Source of the DNA: a virus | Virus record (IMG/VR): IMGVR_UViG_3300017963_004517 | Location: 1 to 58,444 of that record | Strand: one strand, 5' to 3' | DNA: 58,444 bases | Shown here: positions 39,081 through 47,821 of the stretch, piece by piece | How positions within the stretch are numbered: the stretch's first letter is position 1 | Layout: each line of letters opens with the position of its first letter | Made by a program: the position numbers and the translations under genes | The notes under the pieces: model-generated | What the model was told of the DNA's origin: nothing | What the model saw: the letters and a program-made list of their open reading frames with translations, nothing else | Databases searched by the model: none

Positions 39081-40906
39081 AGTTTTGTCAGGGTGCCCGT
39101 CACTGTTTTTGTGTCAGGTGCATAACCCTTGATCTCGATGGTCACGTCCACAGAATAACCTAAATCTCCAGGCTCTGGCTCTGGCGGATCTGGATCCGGA
39201 GGGGGTTCAGTGCCGCCGTCATAGGGATCGAGGTCGATATCCTTTATATAGCGATCGCCATTGGTAGGGTAACCAGAGACAATCTTGCGCATGCCGGCCA
39301 GCGGACCGGAATCCCAAAGCCAATCGCACTCGATCACCGTACTGGCCGGAATCGTTTCTCTGGGACTCCCGTTCACATTATATAGAGTCGCCTTTTTATT
39401 GGTTATGTATATTGCAGTAGGCACTGTCTCACCTCTTTCTTTAATCTCAAATCCAACATGATTGGCAACCGCGTGCAGCTTGTCGTCTGGTGGGTTGTTT
39501 TTTATCACCGGCACGCCGGCGCTATTTTTGAATATCAGGGTATTGGAGTCGCCGCCGTCCAGGTTGCCTCCCCATAGTGCCCCCAGAGACTTTGCGAAAT
39601 GAGCAAGCTCCAAACGGGTCAGGCCCTGGGTGCCGTCGTTGCGCCCGTCGATGGTTATCAGAATGTACTCGGTATTATTCCAGAATAACGCATTCCTCGG
39701 GTCAACAAAGATATTATCAACTCGAGGCCAGAGGCTGCGCACCCGGTCAACGAGGGTCGCCAGCCTGACTGACGCCGGCACAATCCCATCCAGCAGCAGT
39801 ACATCCGATATGCCAACCACGTTATAGGCCTCATCGTCGATGCCCCAGACCATGCCAATCGGCTGATGGTTGCGGTCGAATTGGATACTTACCTCGTCTA
39901 CTATTGTTTTTTCAATTTCCCCATCCGTCACGACTGGTGCGTAGGGCACCGGCGGAGATACGCTATAGTCCGCATGCCCCCCGTTGATCACGATATCCGG
40001 ATGGCCTCGGGTATTAAAGAAGTGCATTCCCGTACCATGGAACCCGAGCCCATTGACATGGATTCTCTCCACATCCGAACGGTTGAAGCGGGTCACATGA
40101 AAATTGAACGGCCGAGGCGAATCCCTGTGGCCACGGGTATACAGAACCTGGTCATCAAACCAGGACTCGACCACATCACCATCGGGAGGCTGAGGGGGAT
40201 CCCCGCCTCCAATCCAGGCCTGGAACTCATTCAGATTCCCGTTGTAAACGTTCTGATCGCACCAGCCGCCTGTACCGTGCATAGCCGGCGAGCCGGCTTC
40301 GCTGTACTGCCAGAGCACCCAATCCTTGCGGTTTGTGGGCATTGAGGGCAATTTATCCGGGCTGGGTGAGTAATAATATTGAGCAACCCAGAATCCATCC
40401 CAGGGAGCCTGTGTGAACACGTCCACGCCATACAGGCGCATGCAGGCCGGCCAGACCACAGAGTCGTACGTCGAGGGGTTGGTATAGAACAGCAGCCTGG
40501 CACCTGGATGCCATTCTTTCACAAAAGTCCCGAACTCCTGGGCCTTCTCGACAAACGCATCGTTCATCGTATTGTTGGCAGATTCGAAATCACAGACCAG
40601 GATGTCCAAATCCAGGTCATCTGTTGTAGCCAGGAAATGGTCGGCCTGACTCCTGCCACTCACGCCACTGCGCAGATAGTGATACGCTCCCAGCACAGGC
40701 ACCTTACCCAGAGCCGCGTCATAAAAATCGAAAAAGGATTGATCCACCCAGGATACCCCTTCGGTCGCCTTGAAAATAGCAAAGTCGATCAGACCAGGAT
40801 CGGCCTGGTCAGGATCGAACGACTCTTCCCAATGGCTGATGTCGATGCCATAAGCCCTGGGAGAGCCGGCGATCACTCGCTCATTGTGTTTATGGAATGT
40901 TGACAT
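39077..40906 (-). CDS. GH25 lysozyme endolysin with phosphodiester-glycosidase-like domain
   Basis: Residues 19-235 match GH25 muramidases: YGIDISHWEESF, DFAIFKATEG, VLGAYHYLR, and the catalytic DxE pattern VCDFESA. Residues about 320-500 match the NAGPA-type phosphodiester glycosidase pattern (FWNNTEYILITIDGRNDGTQGLTRLELAHFAKSLGALWGGNLDGGDSN). The C-terminal part has SH3-like and Pro/Glu linkers. The enzyme should cut peptidoglycan; the second domain may trim teichoic-type or wall-linked phosphodiesters, an inference. No signal peptide; a holin-like partner may be needed for export. Confidence 0.9.
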   Translation of the reverse strand: MSTFHKHNERVIAGSPRAYGIDISHWEESFDPDQADPGLIDFAIFKATEGVSWVDQSFFDFYDAALGKVPVLGAYHYLRSGVSGRSQADHFLATTDDLDLDILVCDFESANNTMNDAFVEKAQEFGTFVKEWHPGARLLFYTNPSTYDSVVWPACMRLYGVDVFTQAPWDGFWVAQYYYSPSPDKLPSMPTNRKDWVLWQYSEAGSPAMHGTGGWCDQNVYNGNLNEFQAWIGGGDPPQPPDGDVVESWFDDQVLYTRGHRDSPRPFNFHVTRFNRSDVERIHVNGLGFHGTGMHFFNTRGHPDIVINGGHADYSVSPPVPYAPVVTDGEIEKTIVDEVSIQFDRNHQPIGMVWGIDDEAYNVVGISDVLLLDGIVPASVRLATLVDRVRSLWPRVDNIFVDPRNALFWNNTEYILITIDGRNDGTQGLTRLELAHFAKSLGALWGGNLDGGDSNTLIFKNSAGVPVIKNNPPDDKLHAVANHVGFEIKERGETVPTAIYITNKKATLYNVNGSPRETIPASTVIECDWLWDSGPLAGMRKIVSGYPTNGDRYIKDIDLDPYDGGTEPPPDPDPPEPEPGDLGYSVDVTIEIKGYAPDTKTVTGTLTKL

Positions 40907-40912
40907 TTTTCA

Positions 40913-41803
40913 TTATTCGGGAGGACGCCAGTCGGTATAACATGGCTGTGCTTTTTCGGCATCCCGCTCCAGGCAAAGGGCGATCCACCAATCTTCCGTA
41001 GGATGCACACGCCCCCACCATCCCCGGTCTTGCAAAAAAAACAAAGAAGTTGCAACCTTGATTGTTTCATAAAGTGGCACCGCGTTCTCTATACTCGAGC
41101 AATAGCGCCCCTCCTCAACATAATTGCAGTAAGGGAGTAAATAGCCGACATTGCAGTCGTTGTACAGGCTCGGCTGGCAACGGATGTTCAGGCCACGATA
41201 TTCATCTATATTATCCCCGTACACGTTCACACGGGCAAGAACTGTGCTTGGTGGGGTTTCAGGTGTGATCGTGGGGCGGATGGTCTCAGTTGCCGTCACA
41301 GTCGGGACACCAGGGGTGGAAGTAGGTGTAACCGTAACGGTCGGGGAAACAGATGACGGAATAACGTCATAAATTTCATAGTTGGTAGCATCGCTGTAAA
41401 CTGAGATCTTGTAGTAGGCTGGAGGACACGCGCCGGCCCAGCCGCCATCGTCGGCCATGTGCGCCACAATTCTCATTTCTATCTCCTGTCCCGGGTGTAC
41501 TTGCCACATGACAGGCCAATAGGGTCCACTGCTGCACATCCTCAAGTTGTCCTGTTTGAACTTCTCAGGGTCTCCATAGTTGAAGCGGATAGCACGAGAA
41601 GCGTAAATTTCGTCACGCCACTCCAAATACTCGACGTGGGACATGGGCAGCATATCTTCCGTGTATACAACCCTTTTCGGGAACACCGAATTCAAGAATG
41701 GCACGCCACTCGCGTTGAGAAAATGTGCGATCACCAACGCCAAAAAAGAAACCGCAATAATGCCGGCGACAAGCAAGACAGGTTTCAAAAATCGTTTATT
41801 CAT
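40913..41803 (-). CDS. Membrane-anchored exported protein with Thr/Pro linker (296 aa)
   Basis: Start at MNKRFLKPVLLVAGIIAVSFLALVI (41803), in ATGA overlap with the upstream gene. One N-terminal membrane helix, an extracytoplasmic domain, a Thr/Pro linker (TVTVTPTSTPGVPTVTATE) and a Cys-containing C-terminal domain (CQPSLYNDCNVGYLLPYCNYVEEGRYCSS). Such linkers are common in Chloroflexota surface proteins. Function unknown. Confidence 0.5.
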   Translation of the reverse strand: MNKRFLKPVLLVAGIIAVSFLALVIAHFLNASGVPFLNSVFPKRVVYTEDMLPMSHVEYLEWRDEIYASRAIRFNYGDPEKFKQDNLRMCSSGPYWPVMWQVHPGQEIEMRIVAHMADDGGWAGACPPAYYKISVYSDATNYEIYDVIPSSVSPTVTVTPTSTPGVPTVTATETIRPTITPETPPSTVLARVNVYGDNIDEYRGLNIRCQPSLYNDCNVGYLLPYCNYVEEGRYCSSIENAVPLYETIKVATSLFFLQDRGWWGRVHPTEDWWIALCLERDAEKAQPCYTDWRPPE

Positions 41804-42657
41804 TTCATCTCCAATCTGGGAGTGGAAATTCCTCGCCACTCTCGATAGGCTGCCAGGTTTTCAGGAAACAATAGCAGCATTCCCAGCCAGACCACTGCCC
41901 AGGTGTGCAAGGTCACGTAGGGAGCGAAAAACGGGGAGGAGGCAATAGCAAAGCGGAGATCCCGCTTCCATATCGCAACCCCCAGCAAGGCACATCCAAC
42001 AGGCACCCCGTAAGGGAACAGACTCGAGCTCCACCAAATGTCGACCAGGCCTGGAGATTTCGCCGGCCAAAACCCGAACAGGGCAAATGACAAAACAAGT
42101 GCCACGCTCACCGGAGTGACGACTCTCACGACCTGTCTGAACCCGCCCTCAATCCAGGCATCGATCACCCAGAATGCAGCCACGCCAATCCCGAACTGTG
42201 GCTTGCATAGGACAAAGAACAGGCCGGCCTGGGGAGGCAGCAGGAACCCCAGCACGACCAGACCTTCCACGTTCCCATTCCACGAGTTGAGCAGGATCCC
42301 AGAAAACAATACAAAAACGGTCAAAATAATTGCATTCATCCGCAGCTTGAAAGCAGCGAAGATATAACTATATAAATTTAGTATAAACATGACAGCCGTC
42401 CCCAGCGGAGCAGAAAGCAGCGCGATGGGGAGCAGGGGAAGTAACAGCCATGGGGGATTGAAAAAGCCCGAGTCCGCGTAAGGTGACCGGCCGGCCAGCA
42501 GGTCCAGGGCAGCCGGCCGGAATGAATACTTCCAATCAACCCCCAGATTGGGCAGGCCTTCGGTGGTCAACTCCATCTGAACGGGGAGGTGGGTGTACAC
42601 GTAATAGACTCCCAGAGCGAACAGGGCAATGAATAAAAGAACTCGTAAGCCCCTCAC
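41800..42657 (-). CDS. Polytopic membrane protein, DUF2029/GT87-like
   Basis: About eight hydrophobic helices over 285 aa and a RSPYADSGFFNPPWLLLPLLPIALL pattern typical of GT87-type (DUF2029) polyprenol-linked mannosyltransferases. FRPAALDLLAGRSPY supports this. Such enzymes act on lipid-linked sugars in the membrane. Presence in a capsid-adjacent operon is unusual. Weak enough that a pseudo-similarity cannot be excluded. Confidence 0.55.
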   Translation of the reverse strand: MRGLRVLLFIALFALGVYYVYTHLPVQMELTTEGLPNLGVDWKYSFRPAALDLLAGRSPYADSGFFNPPWLLLPLLPIALLSAPLGTAVMFILNLYSYIFAAFKLRMNAIILTVFVLFSGILLNSWNGNVEGLVVLGFLLPPQAGLFFVLCKPQFGIGVAAFWVIDAWIEGGFRQVVRVVTPVSVALVLSFALFGFWPAKSPGLVDIWWSSSLFPYGVPVGCALLGVAIWKRDLRFAIASSPFFAPYVTLHTWAVVWLGMLLLFPENLAAYREWRGISTPRLEMK

Positions 42658-42839
42658 TTTTTCACCTCCTCGTTGATCGCAAGCAAGTCGTTCAAGAGAT
42701 TATTGAACCGCGTCCAGATCTCATCCCACCTCGCAAACTCAGTCTTATAATCGCCATTAGGACAGATGATATAATCCCCATCTTTGGCCAGATACTCCCC
42801 ACAGACTGGACACAAGCCGGCTCTCTTTTCATCAGACAT
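42654..42839 (-). CDS. Zinc-ribbon protein beginning MSDEKRAGL (61 aa)
   Basis: CPVC...CPNG with a helical charged tail. Start at 42839 is chosen because a repeated 29-bp segment containing the start codon also precedes the gene at 43353, and each yields MSDEKRAGL. Overlaps the stop of the GNAT-like gene. Confidence 0.6.
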   Translation of the reverse strand: MSDEKRAGLCPVCGEYLAKDGDYIICPNGDYKTEFARWDEIWTRFNNLLNDLLAINEEVKK

Positions 42840-42842
42840 CCT
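42814..42842 (-). repeat. 29-bp direct repeat containing a start codon
   Basis: Identical to 43327-43355. Both copies include the ATG and first codons of adjacent genes, giving the same N-terminal MSDEKRAGL. Confidence 0.9.
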
Positions 42843-43353
42843 CGCCTCCACTTGGAAATAATAACTCATATTCGCGTTTTCCGCTCTGACCTGTTCTTAT
42901 CAGTTTTCCAATCTGCTTTTCTCTTTGTAGTTTTTCGGTCAGGGCTAGTCCACCCTCGGAGGTGGGGAATATGTTCACGGTTTTCATTCCCTTACTCCTA
43001 AGAATTTCAAGCGCCTCAACGGTTACAGCGTATCCAGAGCCGCGCCGCCTGGATCCTTCCGCGACCTCAGTATAGAAAATCTCACCTCTAGTGGGAGAGG
43101 TTCGGTCATTCGTAAAATCTGCCTTGATAAACCCCAGAACTTTGGCATCCCCGTTTCTAATCTCAAAATTTTCAGGGCTTCCGGCTACCCCCCAAGTTAC
43201 ACTTGAGTCTTTTCTTAGATTTGGGGAGTAAGATGTTTTAGACTTTCCCCCGCCATGCACGCTCTGTGGACTCCCGGATTTGTGCGGACCAGGACCGCCG
43301 TGCATAAGAACCATTCGAATACGCTTCAAGCCGGCTCTCTTTTCATCAGACAT
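42832..43353 (-). CDS. GNAT-like protein with GPGPHKSGSPQSVHGG linker
   Basis: Starts MSDEKRAGLKRIRMVLMH, then the Gly/Pro/His linker (about 19-34). The remaining about 140 residues (DAKVLGFIKADFTNDRTSPTRGEIFYTEVAEGSRRRGSGYAVTVEALEILRSKGMKTVNIFPTSEGGLALTEKLQREKQIG) match a GNAT acetyltransferase fold, including the Q/R-x-x-G-x-G-type RRRGSGYA acetyl-CoA loop. Substrate unknown. It shares its linker with the portal, minor head and protease proteins, suggesting virion delivery. Confidence 0.6.
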   Translation of the reverse strand: MSDEKRAGLKRIRMVLMHGGPGPHKSGSPQSVHGGGKSKTSYSPNLRKDSSVTWGVAGSPENFEIRNGDAKVLGFIKADFTNDRTSPTRGEIFYTEVAEGSRRRGSGYAVTVEALEILRSKGMKTVNIFPTSEGGLALTEKLQREKQIGKLIRTGQSGKREYELLFPSGGEDV

Positions 43354-43355
43354 CC
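43327..43355 (-). repeat. 29-bp direct repeat containing a start codon, copy 2
   Basis: Identical to 42814-42842; contains the start of the GNAT-like gene. Confidence 0.9.
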
Positions 43356-43594
43356 TGCACCTCCTCCACGACTGCAACGACTTCACGGACCGGAGTCGCA
43401 ACCAACAGATTCCTGGCGCCGGCAGAGCGGAGGTGGTCGGTATTGATAATACACTTCACCTTGCGCTTGCCATCCAGCCGCCGGCCCCGGATGGGCACCA
43501 ATTCGATGGAGCGGGTCGCAGGGTTGTAGATGAAGAGCAGGTGACCCTCGTCGTCCACGACTCTGATCATGCCGTTCTGATTTTCGTCGCTCAT
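43346..43594 (-). CDS. Small unknown protein (82 aa)
   Basis: Start at MSDENQNGMIRV (43594). The first half forms a small beta domain (RVVDDEGHLLFIYNPATRSIELVPIRGRR), the second is strand and acidic. Overlaps the stop of the minor head gene and the start of the GNAT-like gene. The MSDE opening resembles its neighbours. Confidence 0.55.
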   Translation of the reverse strand: MSDENQNGMIRVVDDEGHLLFIYNPATRSIELVPIRGRRLDGKRKVKCIINTDHLRSAGARNLLVATPVREVVAVVEEVQDV

Positions 43595-45015
43595 CGAAAC
43601 TCCAATCCACAAAGGCAATGCGATAAACAAGTCGCCTCGCCAATAGGAACCATGTCGGCAATCGGCACCCAGCCAAGCTGGAATAACTCAACGCACCCAG
43701 GCCGGCTCGAGTCTATGCAGTGCTCTTCGTTCGGCCCCAGGACTCTCCGGGCTTCCCGATAGCCGGCATCCTCAGCCACGCGCATGCGCTCGTTCTCGTA
43801 GATCGCATTCGCAGCCCGGGCATACATGCCGGCACGCACAACCGCGAACCCGTTCAATGGCTGCGCACCCGACTCGATCTCTGCCAGGAAATTGTCGAGC
43901 CAGCGGTAGTGTGGACGCATCCGCCAGCCAAACCTTGAAACATGAGACCGGTCGTAGTTTTCCAGACCCCCGATGGAGGCCAGGTAAGCCGCCCGGTATT
44001 CCTGTTTCATGATTGATCGCATCGCATCGTACCACTGCTGCCGGCTGATCTCGCCGTTCACCAGCCTGGCCGTGAGATCCCGCAGGTCACGCTGCACAGC
44101 ATTGGCAACCCGCTGGACTCCCATCTTGATCCGGAAGTCAGGCACCCGCCGGCCGGCGACCACGTAACGCCAGACTCCCGTGCTATGGTCGAAAAAAATC
44201 TCGGCCAGCCGGCGAGCGTTTTGAAAAACGTTCAAGCGAATGACCCTGAACGATGGAGTCTCTCTTTCTATTACTACATAGCGAGCATCTAGAAGTTCTC
44301 CAAAGTCCGTCGACACAAATGCTGCCGTTCCTGTCAAGGCGCTGCCGGCGCTCCAGTCTACGCGCCACATATAATCCATTTTGTCATTATCGTACAATCT
44401 TTGGATCCGGCGCAAAGTAGGAACGTCCAATTCATTAGTCGTGATGGATAGCGCAAACCTTCCCCTTCCATAATCATCAACGCCTATACGGATCCAGCCA
44501 TTCTCGAGTAGGTATGCCCTTCTACTGGATAAGGTTGTCCCTTTTGAATAATCGACCTCGTATCCGCCGGCTCTTATAACTTCCCGTTCAAAATCCATGT
44601 GTCCCTGCGGAGCTCGATAAACGTCATTATCTGGAGATACATAGAACTCATTGTGCTCTCCCTCACCGAAAATCTTATCGACCAGATAACCCAGGTCTGG
44701 ATCGATATCGAGCCTCTGTTTTGTTTCCGAACCATCTCCGCCGGCATGCACGCTCTGCGGCGTGCCCGTGCCTGGGTGCGGTCCAGGGCCGTAGTGCTGT
44801 TGCTTGACCAAAATCAAAGGCCGGGTTTCCAGCAGCCCCGGGATCCCAGAATGCTTATCCCACAGGTCAATCGTATCCTGGAGATCGTCAACATTCTCCA
44901 GCCACTCCTGGAGCTCATCCTCGGTCCAACGCCGGATGGGAATATTGTCGTCATCCGTGTAACGCCGGCGAGCCGGAAGGTCTAGGATCTGGGGGAGTGG
45001 GCTGGGAAAGGTCAT
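43591..45015 (-). CDS. Minor head-like protein with linker and inserted domain (474 aa)
   Basis: Residues 1-73 and about 260-474 look like a phage minor head or MuF-type protein: WRMRPHYRWLDNFLAEIESG, ANAIYENERMRVAEDAGYREARRVLGPNEEHCIDSSRPGCVELFQLGWVPIADM. Between them lies GPGPHPGTGTPQSVHAGG (about 76-93) and an unassigned domain with GWIRIGVDDYGRGRFALSITTNELDVPTLRRIQRLY. It directly follows the portal region, the normal minor-head place. Confidence 0.65.
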   Translation of the reverse strand: MTFPSPLPQILDLPARRRYTDDDNIPIRRWTEDELQEWLENVDDLQDTIDLWDKHSGIPGLLETRPLILVKQQHYGPGPHPGTGTPQSVHAGGDGSETKQRLDIDPDLGYLVDKIFGEGEHNEFYVSPDNDVYRAPQGHMDFEREVIRAGGYEVDYSKGTTLSSRRAYLLENGWIRIGVDDYGRGRFALSITTNELDVPTLRRIQRLYDNDKMDYMWRVDWSAGSALTGTAAFVSTDFGELLDARYVVIERETPSFRVIRLNVFQNARRLAEIFFDHSTGVWRYVVAGRRVPDFRIKMGVQRVANAVQRDLRDLTARLVNGEISRQQWYDAMRSIMKQEYRAAYLASIGGLENYDRSHVSRFGWRMRPHYRWLDNFLAEIESGAQPLNGFAVVRAGMYARAANAIYENERMRVAEDAGYREARRVLGPNEEHCIDSSRPGCVELFQLGWVPIADMVPIGEATCLSHCLCGLEFR

Positions 45016-45383
45016 TCCAAAAAAGTCCTTACAAAAAGAGTGTAAGATTGAGGCTCTTTCAGCGCACCATCAGGGTGAGGATCGTGAAATACCTCTCCGT
45101 TCCGGCCAACAACACTGTGATGGAAATCTCCATTCTTGCTGGTTCCATTGATTATGTGGTAACCCGTCGGCATGATCCCGCCGGCCTCGCAAGATTCAAT
45201 CGTCACGTCAATCGGATACAACTCAAATTTATAGATGCACCAAATCGTGAAGTTTTCATACCAGTCTGAACGATTCCCAAAGTCGGGTACATTATCTATG
45301 GGAATCTCGAAAATAGACGCCAAGCAAGCCGCTAGGCAATTGCCGTCTGGATAACCGAATTTGGTCTGGTCGGTTGGAATCAT
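45012..45383 (-). CDS. Papain/C39-like cysteine peptidase-like protein (123 aa)
   Basis: PDGNCLAACLASIFEIPIDNVPDFG near the N-terminus and HHSVVGRNGEVFHDPHPDG near the C-terminus give a Cys, His and Asp in papain-like order. Small phage and polymorphic proteins share this architecture. It lies between the portal and minor head genes, which carry linker modules; it may be another effector. Catalysis not shown. Confidence 0.65.
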   Translation of the reverse strand: MIPTDQTKFGYPDGNCLAACLASIFEIPIDNVPDFGNRSDWYENFTIWCIYKFELYPIDVTIESCEAGGIMPTGYHIINGTSKNGDFHHSVVGRNGEVFHDPHPDGALKEPQSYTLFVRTFLE

Positions 45384-45610
45384 TTCAAAGACGCCTTTAC
45401 TTTCTCAACTTCTTCCTGTTGAATCTCGGTGTAATTTTCATCGCCACCTATTCCAAAATGAGCAATCAACTCCGGGTCATCGATCCACTTGGAACCATCC
45501 CATCTTTCAGAGATAACCTTGTCTTTTTCAACGCTCCACCTATGCAGAGATCGGATGGTCTCTTCTTCGCCCTTTTTCCCTTCATATGTTTTTCTGACGA
45601 GATACTTCAT
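45380..45610 (-). CDS. Small charged protein (76 aa)
   Basis: ATG at 45610 overlaps the portal stop (ATGA). The sequence KYLVRKTYEGKKGEEETIRSLHRWSVEKDKVISERWDGSKW is mixed strand and helix. It stands between the portal and the peptidase-like gene. It could be a partner or immunity-type protein. No match recognised. Confidence 0.55.
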   Translation of the reverse strand: MKYLVRKTYEGKKGEEETIRSLHRWSVEKDKVISERWDGSKWIDDPELIAHFGIGGDENYTEIQQEEVEKVKASLK

Positions 45611-47817
45611 TTCACAACTCCTGGCAAGGCCTGCCAATTTACAGGACGTTCCAAATCATTCCACATAGATGACATCTCTCTAGCCAACTCTAACCGCTTT
45701 GCGTCGTTGGCGTCTAGCTCCCTCCATATCTCGTAGATTTTATGAACATTCCTTTTTATTGTCAGGGAATCTTCCGTGTGATATTGGATCTCGAACCTGA
45801 AACCGGTTTTCTCGTTCACCATAACGGTATTGTATCCGGCATACTCTCCACCAGGTTTGAAAAAGTTTTTCCATTTGTGATCGTATTTTTTCCAGCCGTC
45901 CCTGGCAAGGTCGGTCTGAACCTCTTTGACATCCTCAACGAACGTTTCAGGATTGAAAACCAGGGTATAACGGAGAGAGTCGTTTATTTGGAGAGCCGCC
46001 TCCTCTGGAGTGATCCCCATCTGCTCTGAGTCTATCCTTATTTTCCTGGAAAGACTAGCCGCTGTTTTGAGTTTATTGTCAAGCCCAACCAGTCTCCCGC
46101 CGGCCTTATCTGCAATTCTTTGAAGAGTAGAAGTCACCTCCGGCTCCGCCTTGGCTGCTTCCCTGATCTTGGTCTTGACCGCTTTCTCGATGTTAGACCG
46201 TGCGCCAGCCCCTTTACCTGGAGCAAAACCGCCGCGCCTGCCCGGTCTGCCTTTATGGCCTTTGTGACCAGAGCCCGGCCCACCGTGAGTCTTGAGAACT
46301 TCTTTCATTTGCCCTAAGTCAAACTCCTCGGGATTGGGAGCGAAGCCCCCCGAACCGTTCCCGTCGCCGGCCTGTGGGGGAGGAAACTTGTTGCCCTGCC
46401 CCATGGCCTTCTCTTCCTTGTCGGCCTGCTCGCGTTTCATGGCAGGAGTCCAAACAAAATTCAGGTAACGTTTGGCAAACTCCTCGGGAGGCATGATTGT
46501 CTCGGGAGCACCGCCGGAAGCTGTGCTCATCGCCTGGGCAGTCTTGACAGCCAGGTCGGCCTTTTGCATGTCGTTCAGTTCAATCAGGGACGGCCAATCA
46601 ACAAAATACTCCTCCGGGAGATCCAGAATCCCGAGCTCATCGCATCGATCCAGGAACGGCCGCAGGATGTAAGGCTCTGCAAAATTTCGCCGGCGAGCGT
46701 CGATCAGGTCCGAGAAGTTGTCATCATCTTGCGAGCTCGCCAGTTCACCGCGTTCGGACCCCAGCAGCCGACGCTGCGGGATTCCTTTTGATCCAGAGAT
46801 ATATTCGATGATCACATCGAACTGCTCACGCGAATCCACGGGATGACCTCCAAGCTCCTGGACATCCAGACCCCGGGCGCGAATGACCCGGCGGAGGTTG
46901 TGTTCCCACTCATCCCACTCGTCCTGCATAGCCTCGTACTCATCCGAGTCTTTCGATGGCAAAGTAAACCCTTCCATTGCTTTGAGCACCACCCCTTGAT
47001 AAATGAGTTTCCAGTAAGCCTCAGACCCGCCCCCGACTACCTTCTCGAGATCCCAAAAGCGGTTAATTATGTTTTTCAGGCCAGGGACGCCATACACGCG
47101 CCCCAGCCCCCCACCCCTCTGCCGGCCTTGCTTGATATGGATGACGCGGGAATAGTGGACCCGCCTGGAAAGTTCCCCTTGATCATCGATAACGATTTGA
47201 TAATACTCCGGCAGTCCGAATCTATTGGACTCCGGGTCTTTTACGATGCTGGTCTCATCTACCGTGGCATTGCCCTCGTCACACGTAATGACATAAGCCA
47301 ACTGGCCGGCCTTGCCTTTTATCTCGTCCTCGGGCCGGCCAGGCAACCCCAGGTAGAGCAGGGAAAACCTGGAGATCCCCAGCATCCGGTCGGCCTCAAG
47401 GAACTGAGCCCATAGATCGTGACTCTTTACTAACTCTTTGAATCTCTCTTGAATTGGACCGGGCTCGGCCTTTTCGTCCTCGGCCTTTTCCTCGCTCTCG
47501 AATAAAATTGGATGTTTACGCCAGGTCTCATCGCTCACCAAATCAACCACACGAGTCCCTATTCCATCACGCTCGTATATGTTGAGATAATCGGAATACT
47601 CTGGGTCTAGCTTATAGCCAAGCGTCTCATAGAGTTTTCGGTCACCATCAAACGACTGACCCAGCGCACGGCCAAGGCCGGCGCGACTCAAACGGGATAG
47701 ATAAGAATTCAACTGTATTGCGTGATCAAGCTGCCGACTAGTTGCATTGAGTTTTTTTTCCAGGTCGGCCTTAGTCCCCGCTCGCGGTTTCTTGGTTCCT
47801 TTTGGTTGATTAGCCAT
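45607..47817 (-). CDS. Portal protein fused to a RelA/SpoT-like domain
   Basis: Start at MANQPKG (47817), preceded by GGAAGGTGA. Residues 1-505 fit a DUF1073-type portal protein (LNIYERDGIGTRVVDLVSDETWRKHPILFE, VITCDEGNATVDE, EYISGSKGIPQRRLLGSERGELASSQDDDNFSDLIDARR). A GGPGSGHKGHKGRPG linker starts near 511. The last about 190 residues resemble RelA/SpoT-type synthetase-like domains: NDSLRYTLVF (612-621), YAGYNT (659-664), FEIQYHTEDS (675-684) and KRNVHKIYEIWR (688-699). Activity could be a nucleotide-modifying toxin or signal enzyme delivered with the virion; not proven. Confidence 0.8.
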   Translation of the reverse strand: MANQPKGTKKPRAGTKADLEKKLNATSRQLDHAIQLNSYLSRLSRAGLGRALGQSFDGDRKLYETLGYKLDPEYSDYLNIYERDGIGTRVVDLVSDETWRKHPILFESEEKAEDEKAEPGPIQERFKELVKSHDLWAQFLEADRMLGISRFSLLYLGLPGRPEDEIKGKAGQLAYVITCDEGNATVDETSIVKDPESNRFGLPEYYQIVIDDQGELSRRVHYSRVIHIKQGRQRGGGLGRVYGVPGLKNIINRFWDLEKVVGGGSEAYWKLIYQGVVLKAMEGFTLPSKDSDEYEAMQDEWDEWEHNLRRVIRARGLDVQELGGHPVDSREQFDVIIEYISGSKGIPQRRLLGSERGELASSQDDDNFSDLIDARRRNFAEPYILRPFLDRCDELGILDLPEEYFVDWPSLIELNDMQKADLAVKTAQAMSTASGGAPETIMPPEEFAKRYLNFVWTPAMKREQADKEEKAMGQGNKFPPPQAGDGNGSGGFAPNPEEFDLGQMKEVLKTHGGPGSGHKGHKGRPGRRGGFAPGKGAGARSNIEKAVKTKIREAAKAEPEVTSTLQRIADKAGGRLVGLDNKLKTAASLSRKIRIDSEQMGITPEEAALQINDSLRYTLVFNPETFVEDVKEVQTDLARDGWKKYDHKWKNFFKPGGEYAGYNTVMVNEKTGFRFEIQYHTEDSLTIKRNVHKIYEIWRELDANDAKRLELAREMSSMWNDLERPVNWQALPGVVK

Positions 47818-47821
47818 AGAT

